Below the pieces are notes generated by a model. That model was not told the DNA's origin, made no database searches, and worked only from the letters and a program-made list of their open reading frames with translations. Below are positions 51,595 through 62,525 of a stretch of DNA of 64,000 bases, piece by piece (position 1 is the first letter of the stretch; each line of letters starts with the position of its first letter). The stretch is from Tilletia caries (lineage: Eukaryota > Basidiomycota > Exobasidiomycetes > Tilletiales > Tilletiaceae): positions 868,001 to 932,000 of the forward strand of contig JALUTQ010000033.1 in the NCBI GenBank assembly GCA_032718865.1. Direction: 5' to 3'. A program made the translations under genes and the position numbers.

Positions 51595-53329
51595 CTAGAC
51601 ATTGCTGGCGATGCCATTGGCGAAGATATTGGAGAAGAGCGTCTGAACGTCGCAAGTTGCTCGGCGCTCCGGCCGAGGACATTCTCCGAATTGCTCCTCA
51701 TCGTGAACAATCACGTCGTAGATGTAGCTGATGAACGTTCAGCAGCGCATGATGTTCAGCTGATGCCTGATAGGCAAAATGCGCACCACCTCAGATCAAA
51801 CTCACTCCTCAGCCTCCTTCCGCTTCTCTTCGTCTCCCGCGTCCCCCGCCTTGCAATTCTCGAGGTAGTTGTGGAGACGCTCGTCGTGCTGCGTCCAAAA
51901 CTTATTGTTCCAATCCCCACCCTCCTTCTTGTATCCATTCGTAACACCGGTGCGACGCTGGGAAGGGAGCATTTAGTCAGCTTATGCAGTGATTCTGATT
52001 CATGATGACCGGACTCTGGACAGTGGACAGTGGAAGACACTCACCCACAACGCGACATACTCCGTAAACTCCCACGTTACCTCCATCTCAGGGCAGCTAG
52101 CCTGCACATCTTCGACCAGTTCCTTCAGATTCTTCTCGGCTTCGATGGATTCGTGCACCTGGACGAAAATTGTCAGCATGAATGCAAGCAGAATAGAAGC
52201 ATCCAGACTATCTACTGACCAGCTTGCGAATGTCGAACCGCATTGAGTTGATCTTCTCTTGGATGATGGCGAGGACGTTCTGCTTTCCTTTTTTGTTGGT
52301 GGGACTGAGCAGGTGCTTGCCGTTCGTTCCGAGCTCCTCTGGCTTGTGTTTGGCGTATGCCTGCGAAAGCAAATGCTCATGAATGCGAGCCACTGATACT
52401 TCAGAAGCAGCATACAGCGGCGTTACTCACCAAAGCAGTGTCGGAGATGTAATGGTTGCTGGCATCGTACGCCGGAACCGACACGCAGAGAAATGCCTGC
52501 TGCGCAATACTGCGCAGAAAAGCCTGTGGAGGAAAGGAGATGGAAAACGCAAGCAAGAACAAAAGCCAGATGATGAGTCTGTACTCTGCTGAAATGATGG
52601 GTACAAGGACGCGGCAGATTGAAGAAGAAGGGAGACAGAGAGAAGGAAGAAATAATGATGATCAGGGTCAAGCGGAACGAAGCTGGCCTACCTTGCCGCC
52701 GTCTTCAACCACGTTCGAGGGAACGAGCCTCGGAAGAATCGTAGGAAGTTTTCCTTCGATACTGGAGATGTCCTTGACAGCGCCAGGCGTCTCTCCTTTG
52801 CCTTCGAAGTGGGCCAAGATGCGATTATTCTGCCCCATCATGCAGTATCGCTCCATCGTTGTGATGACATCAATCTCAGCAATATCCTGCAACGCAACGA
52901 AGGGCAATGGTCAGTGAAGCAATAACGCATATACGTTGACTAGCTTCGAGACTGGTGAAGACTGAAGTGAGAACTGGTAAGGGAATAGGGATGATAATCG
53001 ATGCTCACCATGTCACCCGCAGCAGCTTGAGCTTGAAGAGAAAGCACGGCAAGTCGAGTTGACGCCGCATCCATCTGGAGTCGTCTGTGCCAGATCAGAA
53101 TGCTGGCGTGGACTGCATTGATCTCTTCTTCGTTCAGAGGTTCGTCCTGAGGGTCACGTCCTGCTGCTGCTGCGCCGTCTCTTTCGCGAACTCGATTTCG
53201 CTCACGGCCTCCTCTCCCTCTTCCACGTCCAGAACTGCCACCGCCTCTCCCTGCGGCCTGGAAGGAGCTGGAACGAGTGGCGGGGTTGCGTTCGAAGCTC
53301 GCACTGCCGGCATCTTTGTTTCTGGTCAA
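51595..53329 (-). CDS. Seven-exon gene of unknown function beside tnp2-like transposase
   Basis: Exons 53329(or further)-53009, 52886-52692, 52523-52431, 52360-52220, 52158-52045, 51957-51806 and 51727-51595 all have GT donors and CAG acceptors, and every junction keeps phase; the stop is TAG at 51597-51595. About 380 residues. The N-terminal region is Gly/Arg-rich (GRGGGSSGRGRGRGGRERNR, RGG-box-like, a possible nucleic-acid contact). The rest is soluble and helical: ADIDVITTMERYC-like (DIAEIDVITTMERYC), HLLSPTNKKGKQNVLAIIQE, NLKELVEDVQASCPEMEV, WNNKFWTQHDERLHNYLENC. There is no ATG in frame at the 5' end; a CAG acceptor at about 53320 suggests an upstream exon. It is divergent from the transposase gene at 53551, like the two-protein arrangement of CACTA elements, but no homology to TNPA is claimed. 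Confidence 0.65.
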
Positions 53330-53414
53330 AGCGCAGTCGGGTCAAGGCGCAGTCGGGTCAAGGCGCAGTCGGGTCAAGGCGCAGTCGGGGTCAAGGCGCA
53401 GTTGGGGTCAAGGA
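53325..53414. repeat. 16-17 bp minisatellite in divergent intergenic region
   Basis: About five units of GGGTCAAGGCGCAGTC, partly with an extra G. It is followed at 53455-53495 by GCGTGTTGCGTGTTC repeats. Both lie between the divergent genes and could be intron or promoter sequence. Confidence 0.85.
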
Positions 53415-53550
53415 GATCAGAGGTGAGAAGGGGAGCTTGTCGCGTGACGCGTGTCGCGTTGCGTGTTGCGTGTTCGTGTTGCGTGTTCGTGTTGGGCTTC
53501 TGTGGTGGTGGTGAGATTGAGGAATCCAAAAAGAACTCTAAGTTAAATCT

Positions 53551-56500
53551 ATGCTGCGAGCCCACCTGCTCACCTTCACCACCTGCTCGCACCTTCACCA
53601 CACCCAGGTTGTCCGCAACGGCAAGTTGGCAAAGCAGACCGAGATGGTGCGACCACGAACGAAAGTTGATCTCCAAGAAGGTGAGTGATCGCGCGCATTC
53701 TCCTCTCCAGGCTCCAGCTCTTACTCACCAGTTCTGCTGTGCATACAGACTTCGAGGCCATCGACGGGGAGAACATACGTTGCCTCGTGTGTCCGCTTGC
53801 TCCGGTCTATCCGAACAGGAAGGTCGAGCAGCATCGTGCAACAGCTGTCCATACCCTCAATCGTTCTCGTTCGCTCCAGGAGCTGAGCACCACCAGCGCA
53901 CGACGATCCGCTGCAGAGGAGGCGCGTCGGGAACGCGGACCCTCTCCTGCTCCTCTGCCGGTCTACGACGATGATGCTGATCCGTTCGACGAAGAGCCTC
54001 CCCCTGTTCGCGCCTATCCAATGGCAAGATCGCAGTTCGATCGCGGATGGGACGCCATGGGAGACCGCAATGAAGCACTGTGGGACCTCGGCGCGCAGAC
54101 GGAGGAGGAGCGGAGGATGATTGCCGAGTTGGAAGGACAAATGGCCAATGCCAATCGCATCGACGACGATGGCGATTTTTGGCCCTGGCCGGATCGAGGG
54201 GTGAGTGATGAATGATGTGTCAGTAGTTACGACATGCTTCTTGATGCTGAAGTTCTGTTCGTAGACATACCTGCTTTCCCTTCTTGTTTTCTGTCCAAGG
54301 TCTCCCCTCAGCCGCACCATTACGGAGGGCGTCTTGGCTTTTGCGAGAGTTGTCCAAAGATACGAGATTCCGACATACTCAGCATTTCGAAGCGCAACAG
54401 AATCTATACGGCGCAGCAATCCCTCTGCGGACTCGGTAGAGTTCAAAGGCTCCGCGGGGAATATGCTCTTCTACAACAGCATCTCAAGTGGCATTGCAAG
54501 GGTCGGTACTACACTTCAAGTAAAGCAGTATTGCGGTGATGTACTACAAGTTTACTCACGCGCTCTTTTTACACCCTTCTTTCCTCAGGACTTTGGCAAC
54601 CTCCGCATACGCAACCACATGCACTTTTATTCGCGAAAAGCAGACTACAAGAAGGAACTACGCGATGGGGATGCCATGGCAGAGTCACCATCACGACAGC
54701 CGATGGTCACCCTTCTTGACGGCACTCATGCGTATCTCGATGAACCATTGGCCCTCACGAATGATCGAGCGACTGTGCCCCGTCTGTGGTACACGGATGC
54801 CAACGATGTTGTCAAAGGTCGAGGGCCCAGTGTGCGCATTCGGCCTTCCGTTAACGGACAACCGATGCATGCGGTGGTAGATGCAAATGAAAGCATCGAT
54901 TTCGTATTGTCGGAGGTCACTCGAGGCTCCCTTCTTGCAGCGAATCTGAAAGACTTGACTCTCTGTGAGTATGTGAAGAGAAGCAGGAGAAGACGCTGTT
55001 TTTCTCAGATTCATTGATCTCAACGATGATTGTTTGTAACACAGTCGACGAGAACGGCCAGAAAAATGAGCCAGCATCACAAACTACGAACGTGCGCGAA
55101 AGGCAAGAAGACCTACAGCGTTCCGCTGCTGGTATGGGAGGACGATTGGAGGGGGACGCTTGGGGTGGGAAATTACTCTCACACCTCCGTCTTGTACTCA
55201 AACGCCTTTCTGGATCGAGTGGATCTGGATCGGCGAAGCAGCAGTGTCCGTTTCTTTTCGACGTCAGCTTCTGCTACGCCAGAGGAGCTGTTTGATGCTT
55301 TCGTCAAGGAAGTCAAGTGAGTCTTCTATCATGCTTGCGTATTGCCACACAGACGATCTAAATATTGCGCTGACATCAATTGACTTGTATCGACAGCACG
55401 TTTCATAGCGAACCATTCTTTGTGTGGGACGAGCGCGAGAATGACACCGTTTTGATCCGTCCCTGGGTGCTTGCGGTTCTCGGAGACACCGTGATGCTCA
55501 ATCAGCTGAGCTCGTCCATCGGAGTCCAGGGTAACCTTCCTTGCCGCATTTGTGACTGGGGGGGGGGGGGGAACGAGAAGCTTCAAATACTCTGCGGATG
55601 GAGTCCTCTCTGCTATGAAGGTGAGTGATCACGTTCTTTCATTGCCGTTCATGCTTCGATCTGATGCCTCCGTCACTACAGGAAGGACCACTTCGAACCT
55701 CGGATGAGATCGTTCGGAAGTTGGAAAAGCAACTGGACCTGGCGCAAGACGACAAGACACAGGAGCTGCTGACGGAGTGGACGACGTCGGGCATCAAGGA
55801 CGTCTCTACCACAGACGCCTGCACGATCCTCCTCGAGACCAATGACAAGCTGCGAGGCAAGGTTCCGAGAGCTTCTGGTGCTCGTGCTCCTCGAAATGCA
55901 CTGTCCCCTCAAGAGATCCAGAACAGGTTGGCGGCGCTGCGTGCGTCGCTCATGGTCGATACCTGGCATTCTCCCCTTCACCGCATCATCGACTTCGGCG
56001 GTCTCCAGCACACTCTCGTCGATATTCTTCATGTCGCGTCACTGGGAGCGGGGAAGTATCTCGCCAAGTTGACCGACAGGCGACAAACTCCTCACTCATG
56101 CAGCAAAGGATCATCTCAGGGTTCGACTGGAGGGCGTTTCGACCACAGCGATCACAGACTCAGCCGAATATCCAGCTGCAACCATGATGCGAAGGCTGAA
56201 CACGCTGAACGGCAAGCAGGTAAAGGTGCTCGCTCAGTTAATGCCCTTTGCTCTCGCTCCTCTCATAGAGGACGAGATGGCGCCAGAAACCTTGCTGGAG
56301 GCATGGATCAGCTACGCTCGTCTTAGTCGCTTTCTTTACGTCGAATATATTCCATCGATTGATATATATCAGGTAGGTCGCCACGTGCTACTGATATTGC
56401 CAACTGCAACTCTACTCACGCATTCTTATTCCCTGTCCCAATGAAGGAAGATCTCCAAAGCGCAATTCGATCCCTTTGGCTGGCGTGGGCAACTCTGCAG

Positions 56501-57748
56501 CCTCAAGATCTGACCTTCAAACTCAAGCTGCACATGCTTGCGCATGTTGCGACGCAAGTGCGACTGTTTGGTCCGCTCAAGAATGTAGCGACAGAACGCT
56601 ACGAATCACACAACGCAGTACAGCGGCAAGCAGCCTGTCACACGAATCGTAGTGCTCCCTCAAAGGACGTCGCGCGGCGTATGGAAGGACAGGAGATGAC
56701 AATGCATTGGTCATCGAACGGTGCGTTGGAAGATCGAACGAACGGGAAGATCCAGAGACCGGGTCCATTGCTGTCCAACCTCATTCAAGACCGGAGCTTG
56801 AAGGTCATCAAAACAAGATGGATTACTGGTGAAGAGGAGGAGATGCAGCCTGGTGAGTATCATTCATAACTGCGATCTGCTATGAACACAAGAGTCATCT
56901 GATGTGTTCCCTTTCGACAGAGTCGGTGGAGCGCCTGTCGAGCCCAAGGATCAAGCTCTGTGATCCCGTCGCGGCTGGATTCGATCTCAAGACCGAAGGA
57001 GCACAATTGCCTGCCCATGATGACAACGCGGAGTTCTACAGCTGCAAGTCCGTGATTTCTCAGGCAAAGGATCAGTGCAAAGTGGACAATTTTTGTCAGT
57101 ATCGATCAGGAAAGCCAGGGACCAAGACGAGACACATATCCAGTGAGTGCAATAGACTATCGACGCAAATGGGATGTGCTCATGCTCTGACCCCCTTGTA
57201 TTCATCTTTCTCAGTTTACAGTCGCCCAAATCCAAAGTATCTGGTCCGCCATAGCCGGCGGCGCGGTCCTGGTCCGGGTCAAGCTGTTCTCGATCAAACG
57301 TCGCACCAGCTACGGCTGCGTGGAAATTTCCAGCTCCGGCACGAGTTCCGTATTTGAAGGCAAGAGGATCGTTCAGCTGCTGAATGTGCAGCACAACTGC
57401 ATCGGCTGCAAGTGCAAGGTCAATGCCACGGCCGGCAGGATGCGTGTAGAACGTCAAGAGTCCGACATTCTGCTGCCGGCCATGCAGCATTCGGGATCGA
57501 GGGCGGCTGTCCAAAGATACGTGCTGAACGAGTTCCTTCACAAATCGCCAGCAGTGGAACAGGCGCATCTCTCCGCAGTCATTACATCGATGGAAACCCC
57601 CGAGCTGGATGAAATTGTGGAGGAAGCGATGAAGACGATGCCTTCTGGGCGAAAGAAGGGGAACACAGCGAGCAGGAAACGAGCCAGACGCGATGATCAA
57701 GATGTTGACGAGTTTGCATCAGCGGAGGAGGAGACAGACGAGGAGTAG
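53551..57748 (+). pseudogene. tnp2-like (CACTA/EnSpm-related) transposase gene, frame-broken
   Basis: Exons 53551-53680, 53749-54200, 54203-region acceptor to 54501, 54589-54964, 55045-55316, 55397-55620, 55682-56372, 56447-56852, 56921-57142 and 57215-57748. Motifs in order: a CxxC...HxxxxxH finger near the N-terminus (CLVCPLAPVYPNRKVEQH), GNMLFYNSISSGIARDFGN, VPLLVWEDDW, FHSEPFFVWDERENDTVLIR, GNLPCRICDWGG, LVDILHVASLGAGKYL, VKVLAQLMPFAL, KLHMLAHVATQVRLFGPLKN, ATERYESHN, HTNRSAPSKD and NVQHNCIGCKC. This is the large transposase-like family of basidiomycetes. One-base frame breaks occur at the A-run near 55065, the 14-G run, near 56078 and at the 57142/57215 junction. The 54502-54588 intron is 87 nt and open. 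The copy is probably inactive unless some breaks are assembly errors. Confidence 0.75.
55558..55571. repeat. 14-G homopolymer inside coding exon
   Basis: Follows CRICDW in the transposase exon. With 13 Gs the frame would continue into TRSFKYSADGVLSAMK and join the next exon in phase; with 14 it does not. Confidence 0.9.
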
Positions 57749-58842
57749 GAGGATTAGATATCACACGGCACACCTGGTCAGAACTGCAATGTAATCACAG
57801 AATGTATCATTTTTCTTCACGCTGGTTCCTGTTTGGGGCTTGTTTCCGTCCCCGAGACCTCTTCGCTAGAAGATGTTCTGCATACCTCTTGCCCAAGCTG
57901 TGTAGCCAGTATTGCTCAACCCTATGCCTACCTACTCTTGCTCAACTCTTCCTCAGTCAGACTGTGGAAAGTCTGTTATGCTTGCAGACTTTCACAAGAG
58001 TGTCAGCACAAAGGGTTGGAGGGGGTCTAAATTTCAAGGATTCTCCAGGTCTTCTTCCAGGCTGTCCCAAGACTAGAAGGCACAACTCTAGTACAAGGGT
58101 AGGGGTTAGCCGGCGGTGCAGAACCAACAGAAGTGCCCCTCACCAACAGCGACACAGCTCAGCAGGATCACAGCATTTTCTGATGAATCAAAGCGCTCTG
58201 TTTCCTTCTTCTATATACCTGTCTACCATCTCTATGCTTCGAGTCCAGTTTCCTTGCTGCTCTGCGTGGTGTTCGTGGTGGAAGAGATTGCACATTTTTT
58301 CTTCGATTGTTTCCGTCGATTCAAACAGACCTCACCAAACTTCTTTCACCACAGCACCGAAGCGGTCTGAACGAATGATGCTGAGATTTCAAGGGTACAG
58401 TGGTGCTATTGTCAGGAATCCATTGCATGTCTCCGAACAAGATTTGGTTGTGGTGTTGGTCAGTTATCGTGTTTGACCCACCGACTGGTGGCTGACCGAC
58501 GGACTGGTTAGTCTCTGTAGACTGTAGAGAGCCACGAAGAGCTTCAATGCATCTCAAACTCGAAACGCAACTAGATGTGTACACATTCCAGCACTAGGCG
58601 AAATCCAGAGGCAACTTGTTCAGTGAGATCAAGAGCGATCTGGACTCCAAGAAGGGGCAAAACGAGGTTGCCGTCGGTCGTTCCCACTCAGAAACCCGAC
58701 ATTTGAGACGAGAACCCCGCGCCACGACGGGGGGCGTCTCGGCCGAGACAAAAGGATACGTCAGACGAGATCAGGCGATCGGGTGAACCGAAAGAAATTT
58801 CGAGGGCTGGCTGACCATGGATGTTCCTCGCGCCAGGCTGCA
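57749..58842. other. Transposase 3' flank and RAD4 promoter region; no gene
   Basis: Frames here are Ser/Leu/Arg/Cys-rich and not recognisable. A CACTAGGCG at about 58594 is the only CACTA-like end noticed, with no partner. 58600-58842 is presumed 5' flank of RAD4. Confidence 0.35.
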
Positions 58843-61800
58843 ATGAGCGCCGCAAGGATGGATCGTGAAGACGAAGCAGACGAGCTCGGCCTTGAGCCTG
58901 AGCTCGAGCTGGAGGACATCGATGTCGACGCGGACGACAGCAGCGATCTTGCGGAGGCATATGCGGCCGCTTACGACGAGGCCAATGCCACCGGCACAGG
59001 AGACGATGACGGCGACGGGCCTTCCGGCGCTTCTCAGCCCTCTGTCTACTACGACGGCAAGGGTCAGGCGCGAGGCGTGGAGGTCTCGCTCCAGGCGGTC
59101 AAGACCAAGATAGAGGAGAAGAAGAAGCGTCGGCCTGTCAACTTCCTCACGCCGCAAGACCGTCGGAACCGACTGACTGCGCATATGCTCCACGTCCTCT
59201 GCTTGATCGAGTGGGCTCGCCATCGGAATGTGCTCCTCAACAATGACGGCCTCCAGGTGAGTCTTTCGTTCGTCCTTCAGCAGTATCTCCAGTTCGGTTT
59301 TTTCCTGAACCTCTGCTTATGTCTTCCGCCTGCAGGACCATCTGGCCAACATGACGCCCCCAGCGCTCATCTCCAAGATGCGCGCGATTCATCCCAAGAA
59401 AATCACCGAGCAACGAGAGCGCGTCCGCCTCTTCGAGAGCTTCGTGACCGAGCTCGTCGAATGGTGGAAAAGCCGCTTTCGGGTCGACGACGATTTGACC
59501 GCCCGAGCAGGATTACGGCAACCGACGTCCGCGACCGAGCTCCTCGTTCCAGCAAACGCTCGCCAACTGCCCTCGGGCAAAGTCATCGACGGCTGGGCGG
59601 TCGAGAGCCCCCAAGAGCGCGAAAACAGACACAAGGAAGAGAAAAGCAAGAGGAAGAAAACAGTCACGGCTGAGATTGCCTTGTTTCCGCCGGGACAGGA
59701 GTCCGCTAGAAACACCACCCTCCTGACTTATTTTCGGTTACTGCCTCCCGCAGAGGCCATCAGCTCTGTCGACGATCTCATCCGCATCGCATCGTTACGA
59801 TTTGGGTCCCGCGAAACTTCAGCTCAGCTCTTCTGCTCGTTATGTCGCGCCATTGGAGTCCCTGCTCGACTAGTGGTTAGCTTGCAGGTGCCTCCTTACA
59901 GCGTCGGCGCTGGCAAGCTGGCCAGCATTGCTACTGAAGCCGACAAGATGGGGAGGGGAAGGGCGAGCGGTTCGAGTCAAAATGCCGGTCCTTCTCGGCT
60001 GCCAGCCAGACAACCGACGATGTCCGCGGTGGAGCCGATCAATCAGTCTTCGCCTCCCACTGTCTGGGTCGAAGTCTTCAGCAAACCCTATCAGCGCTGG
60101 CTCACCGTCGATCCCGTTCGTGGCAGTCTCCAAGCAACGGGACATCGATACATGGAACCGGCCCCTCACGACAAGAACAACAAACTCGTGTACGTGGTTG
60201 CGGTGGAGGAGGACAACTACTGCAGGGACGTCACGCCCCGGTACACCCGCGCACTCCGATCACGAGTCGCCCGCCTCCGCCCTCCTGCTGCTCTGACAGG
60301 CGGGAAGGACTGGTGGGATCGAGTCGTCGCTGCCATCCATCGCCCGCAGCGTCTAGACAGGGACGCGATGGAGGATGCCGAGATGGATCAATCGCTACAG
60401 CGAGAACCCATGCCAAAGAGTATGGCGACCTTCAAGAACCACCCCGTCTACGCGCTCGAATCACAGCTTAAACGGAACGAAGCCGTCTTTCCTCGGAACC
60501 GCGTCGGCACATTCCAGGGCCAAGATGTCTTTCTGCGACAGGACGTGGTCGAGGTGCATTCGGTCCGACAGTGGTACCTCAACTACGGCCGCGTCTTGAG
60601 CAGACCAGCAGATGGGTCCGAGAGCGTCGAAGAACCTCTCAAATGGGCCAAGACGCGGGGCTACACCATCGCCAACAAGCGGGCGGAGGAGCAAGCGCGG
60701 TCAGAAGGAAGGGATGTCCTTCAGGAAGGCTTATATGCCGAATTCCAAACTGAGGTTCACACTGCGCCGCCTGTGCGTGAAGATGGCTCCATCCCGACCA
60801 ATCAGTTTGGGAATGTCGACTTGTACGTTCCGTCGATGCTTCCTCCTGGAGGCGCGCACATTCCATTTGCGGGCGCGGCGAAAGTGGCGAAGCAGCTTCA
60901 TATGCCGTACGCTGAGGCAGTGGTGAGTTTCCTATCGGTTCATCGATGGAAGCACTCAGCGCAACACTGAAGTGAAGAACCAACTGAGCTATATGCTGCT
61001 GCGTTTCACAGACCGGGTTCGAGTTCCGGAAGGGTAGGAGCAATCCCAAGCTCGAGGGCATAGTTGTCGCGCAGTTCAACGCCCAGACTCTTCTCGACGT
61101 GAGTTCACCGGGTGATGACGAAAATTCCAAAGTTAATGCTGACAGACTCGCATTTAACGCACGCCGGGGTGGCAAACACAGGCATTCTGGGAATCTGAAC
61201 GTCACAGAGCCCAGCAAGAACGCGCAAAGACCCGCGAGCGAGCAGTACGAAACTGGCGCCGGGCCTACAAGGCCGTCCTGATCTCCTTACGGATCAAGCG
61301 GCAGTACGGACCGGGCTCGTCTGCTGCGGCCGATGCGGCCTTTCGGAAGGCGATGGGTCGCGATGAGGAAGGGGCGGCGGCGGCGAAAAAGAGACGGGAA
61401 GCGAAGGGGAAGGGGAAGGAAGTTCGACAGCTGCGTGCTTTGGACGACGATGACGATGAAGAGGACACGGATGATGATGGTCATTTCCCTACTTCCACGG
61501 CTGGATCTACCATTGCTGGCCAGTCCGATGCTGGCGGCTTCATCCGCGACGGAGATGACGACGGGGACGACAGTTTTGCCCCGGGAGGCTTTTTCGTCGG
61601 GGATGATTTCGACCAAGAGCAAGAGCACGAGCAAGACGGGTATGAAGATGACTCAAGTCGTCGCTCATTCGACCCCAGATCAGAGACGGGTCCATCCCCG
61701 CGCGCAGACGGCGTCTCTCGCAATAGTGCTGGTGGTGCTGGTGCTGGTACTGGCAAGCGCAAAATCGTCTCGCTCTACGACCTAGCGTCGAATGAGAACG

Positions 61801-62168
61801 GCGGCTATGTCTCGGGTGCAAGTTCGAGCCAAAGTCGGCCCGAGTCTGCGAAGAAGCAGCGACAAACGCGGGCACCGCGGAAGACGCAGACGAAACAAAC
61901 GGAGGCGGAGACGGGGACGAAGACTCGCAAGGGTAAGGGCAAAAGTAAAGTGGCTGCCGAGCCCAAGCCCAAACCCACGGCTACGACGCCTTTACGCCGG
62001 AGTACGCGCGCGAGTGCGCGGACGGGTACGGCGCGGCAGCGAGACCTCGAGCGTGCGCAACTGGATGCGCTGCGCGACGTTCTGGGCGATGAGGAGCTGG
62101 CGCGCGAAGAGGATGAGCTGGCAGCGGCAGCGGCGGTGGACACCAGTAGTGATAGTGACGGAGAGTAA
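58843..62168 (+). CDS. RAD4: DNA repair protein Rad4/XPC
   Basis: Recognises helix-distorting lesions in global nucleotide-excision repair, with Rad23 as usual partner, in the nucleus. CDS join(58843..59256, 59336..60922, 61012..61098, 61182..62168), all phases 0, 1024 residues. Residues 1-90 are acidic. The transglutaminase-like fold spans about 269-490 (TYFRLLPPAEAIS, LFCSLCRAIGVPARLVVSLQ, TVWVEVFSKPYQRWLTVDPV). BHD1 begins near 496 (MPKSMATFKNHPVYALESQL), BHD2 follows, and BHD3 spans about 626-700 (NQFGNVDLYVPSMLPPGGAH, TGFEFRKGRSNPKLEGIVVA). The C-terminal 300 residues are low-complexity with acidic runs and KGKGKSK-type basic clusters. The start was chosen at MSAARMDRED; an in-frame upstream ATG at 58783 would add 20 residues. 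Convergent with the carrier gene downstream. Confidence 0.95.
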
Positions 62169-62525
62169 TCGTGAGCGCTCGAAAATGTTTCGAGCACGCC
62201 CACGGCTGTATAACATCTTGTAACGTACCCAGAATCTCAGCATGTTCGCATTCGGACGCAAAACGGGCCGCGCGAGGGGAAGAAGAAGCAGAAGAGACAG
62301 GTTGAATACGAAGAGAATGACAGGAATATACAGACAGTGCCCATGATACATGAAGCGTGAAGTATCTCGTGAAGGGGGGGGCCGGAACGAACGGAAACTG
62401 GAGCAGTATACGTGTGAGAAATCTATGTTCGATAAGTTCGTGAGGTCCAGGGTAAGGAGAGCGAAGTCTTTTTTTGAAGGGTCCTGTAGAGAGAAAAGGG
62501 GAAATATTGCACCACCTCCTCGTCT
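62169..62525. other. Convergent 3' intergenic region
   Basis: Lies between the stop codons of RAD4 and the carrier gene. No poly(A) motif can be assigned with confidence. Confidence 0.5.

Noticed and set aside
57802..58476. Open frame downstream of the transposase as a gene
   Set aside because: Three short overlapping frames of similar length, no domain, no exon structure.
58594..58602. CACTA-type terminus for the tnp2 element
   Set aside because: A single CACTAGGCG without an inverted partner upstream of 51.6 kb is not evidence.
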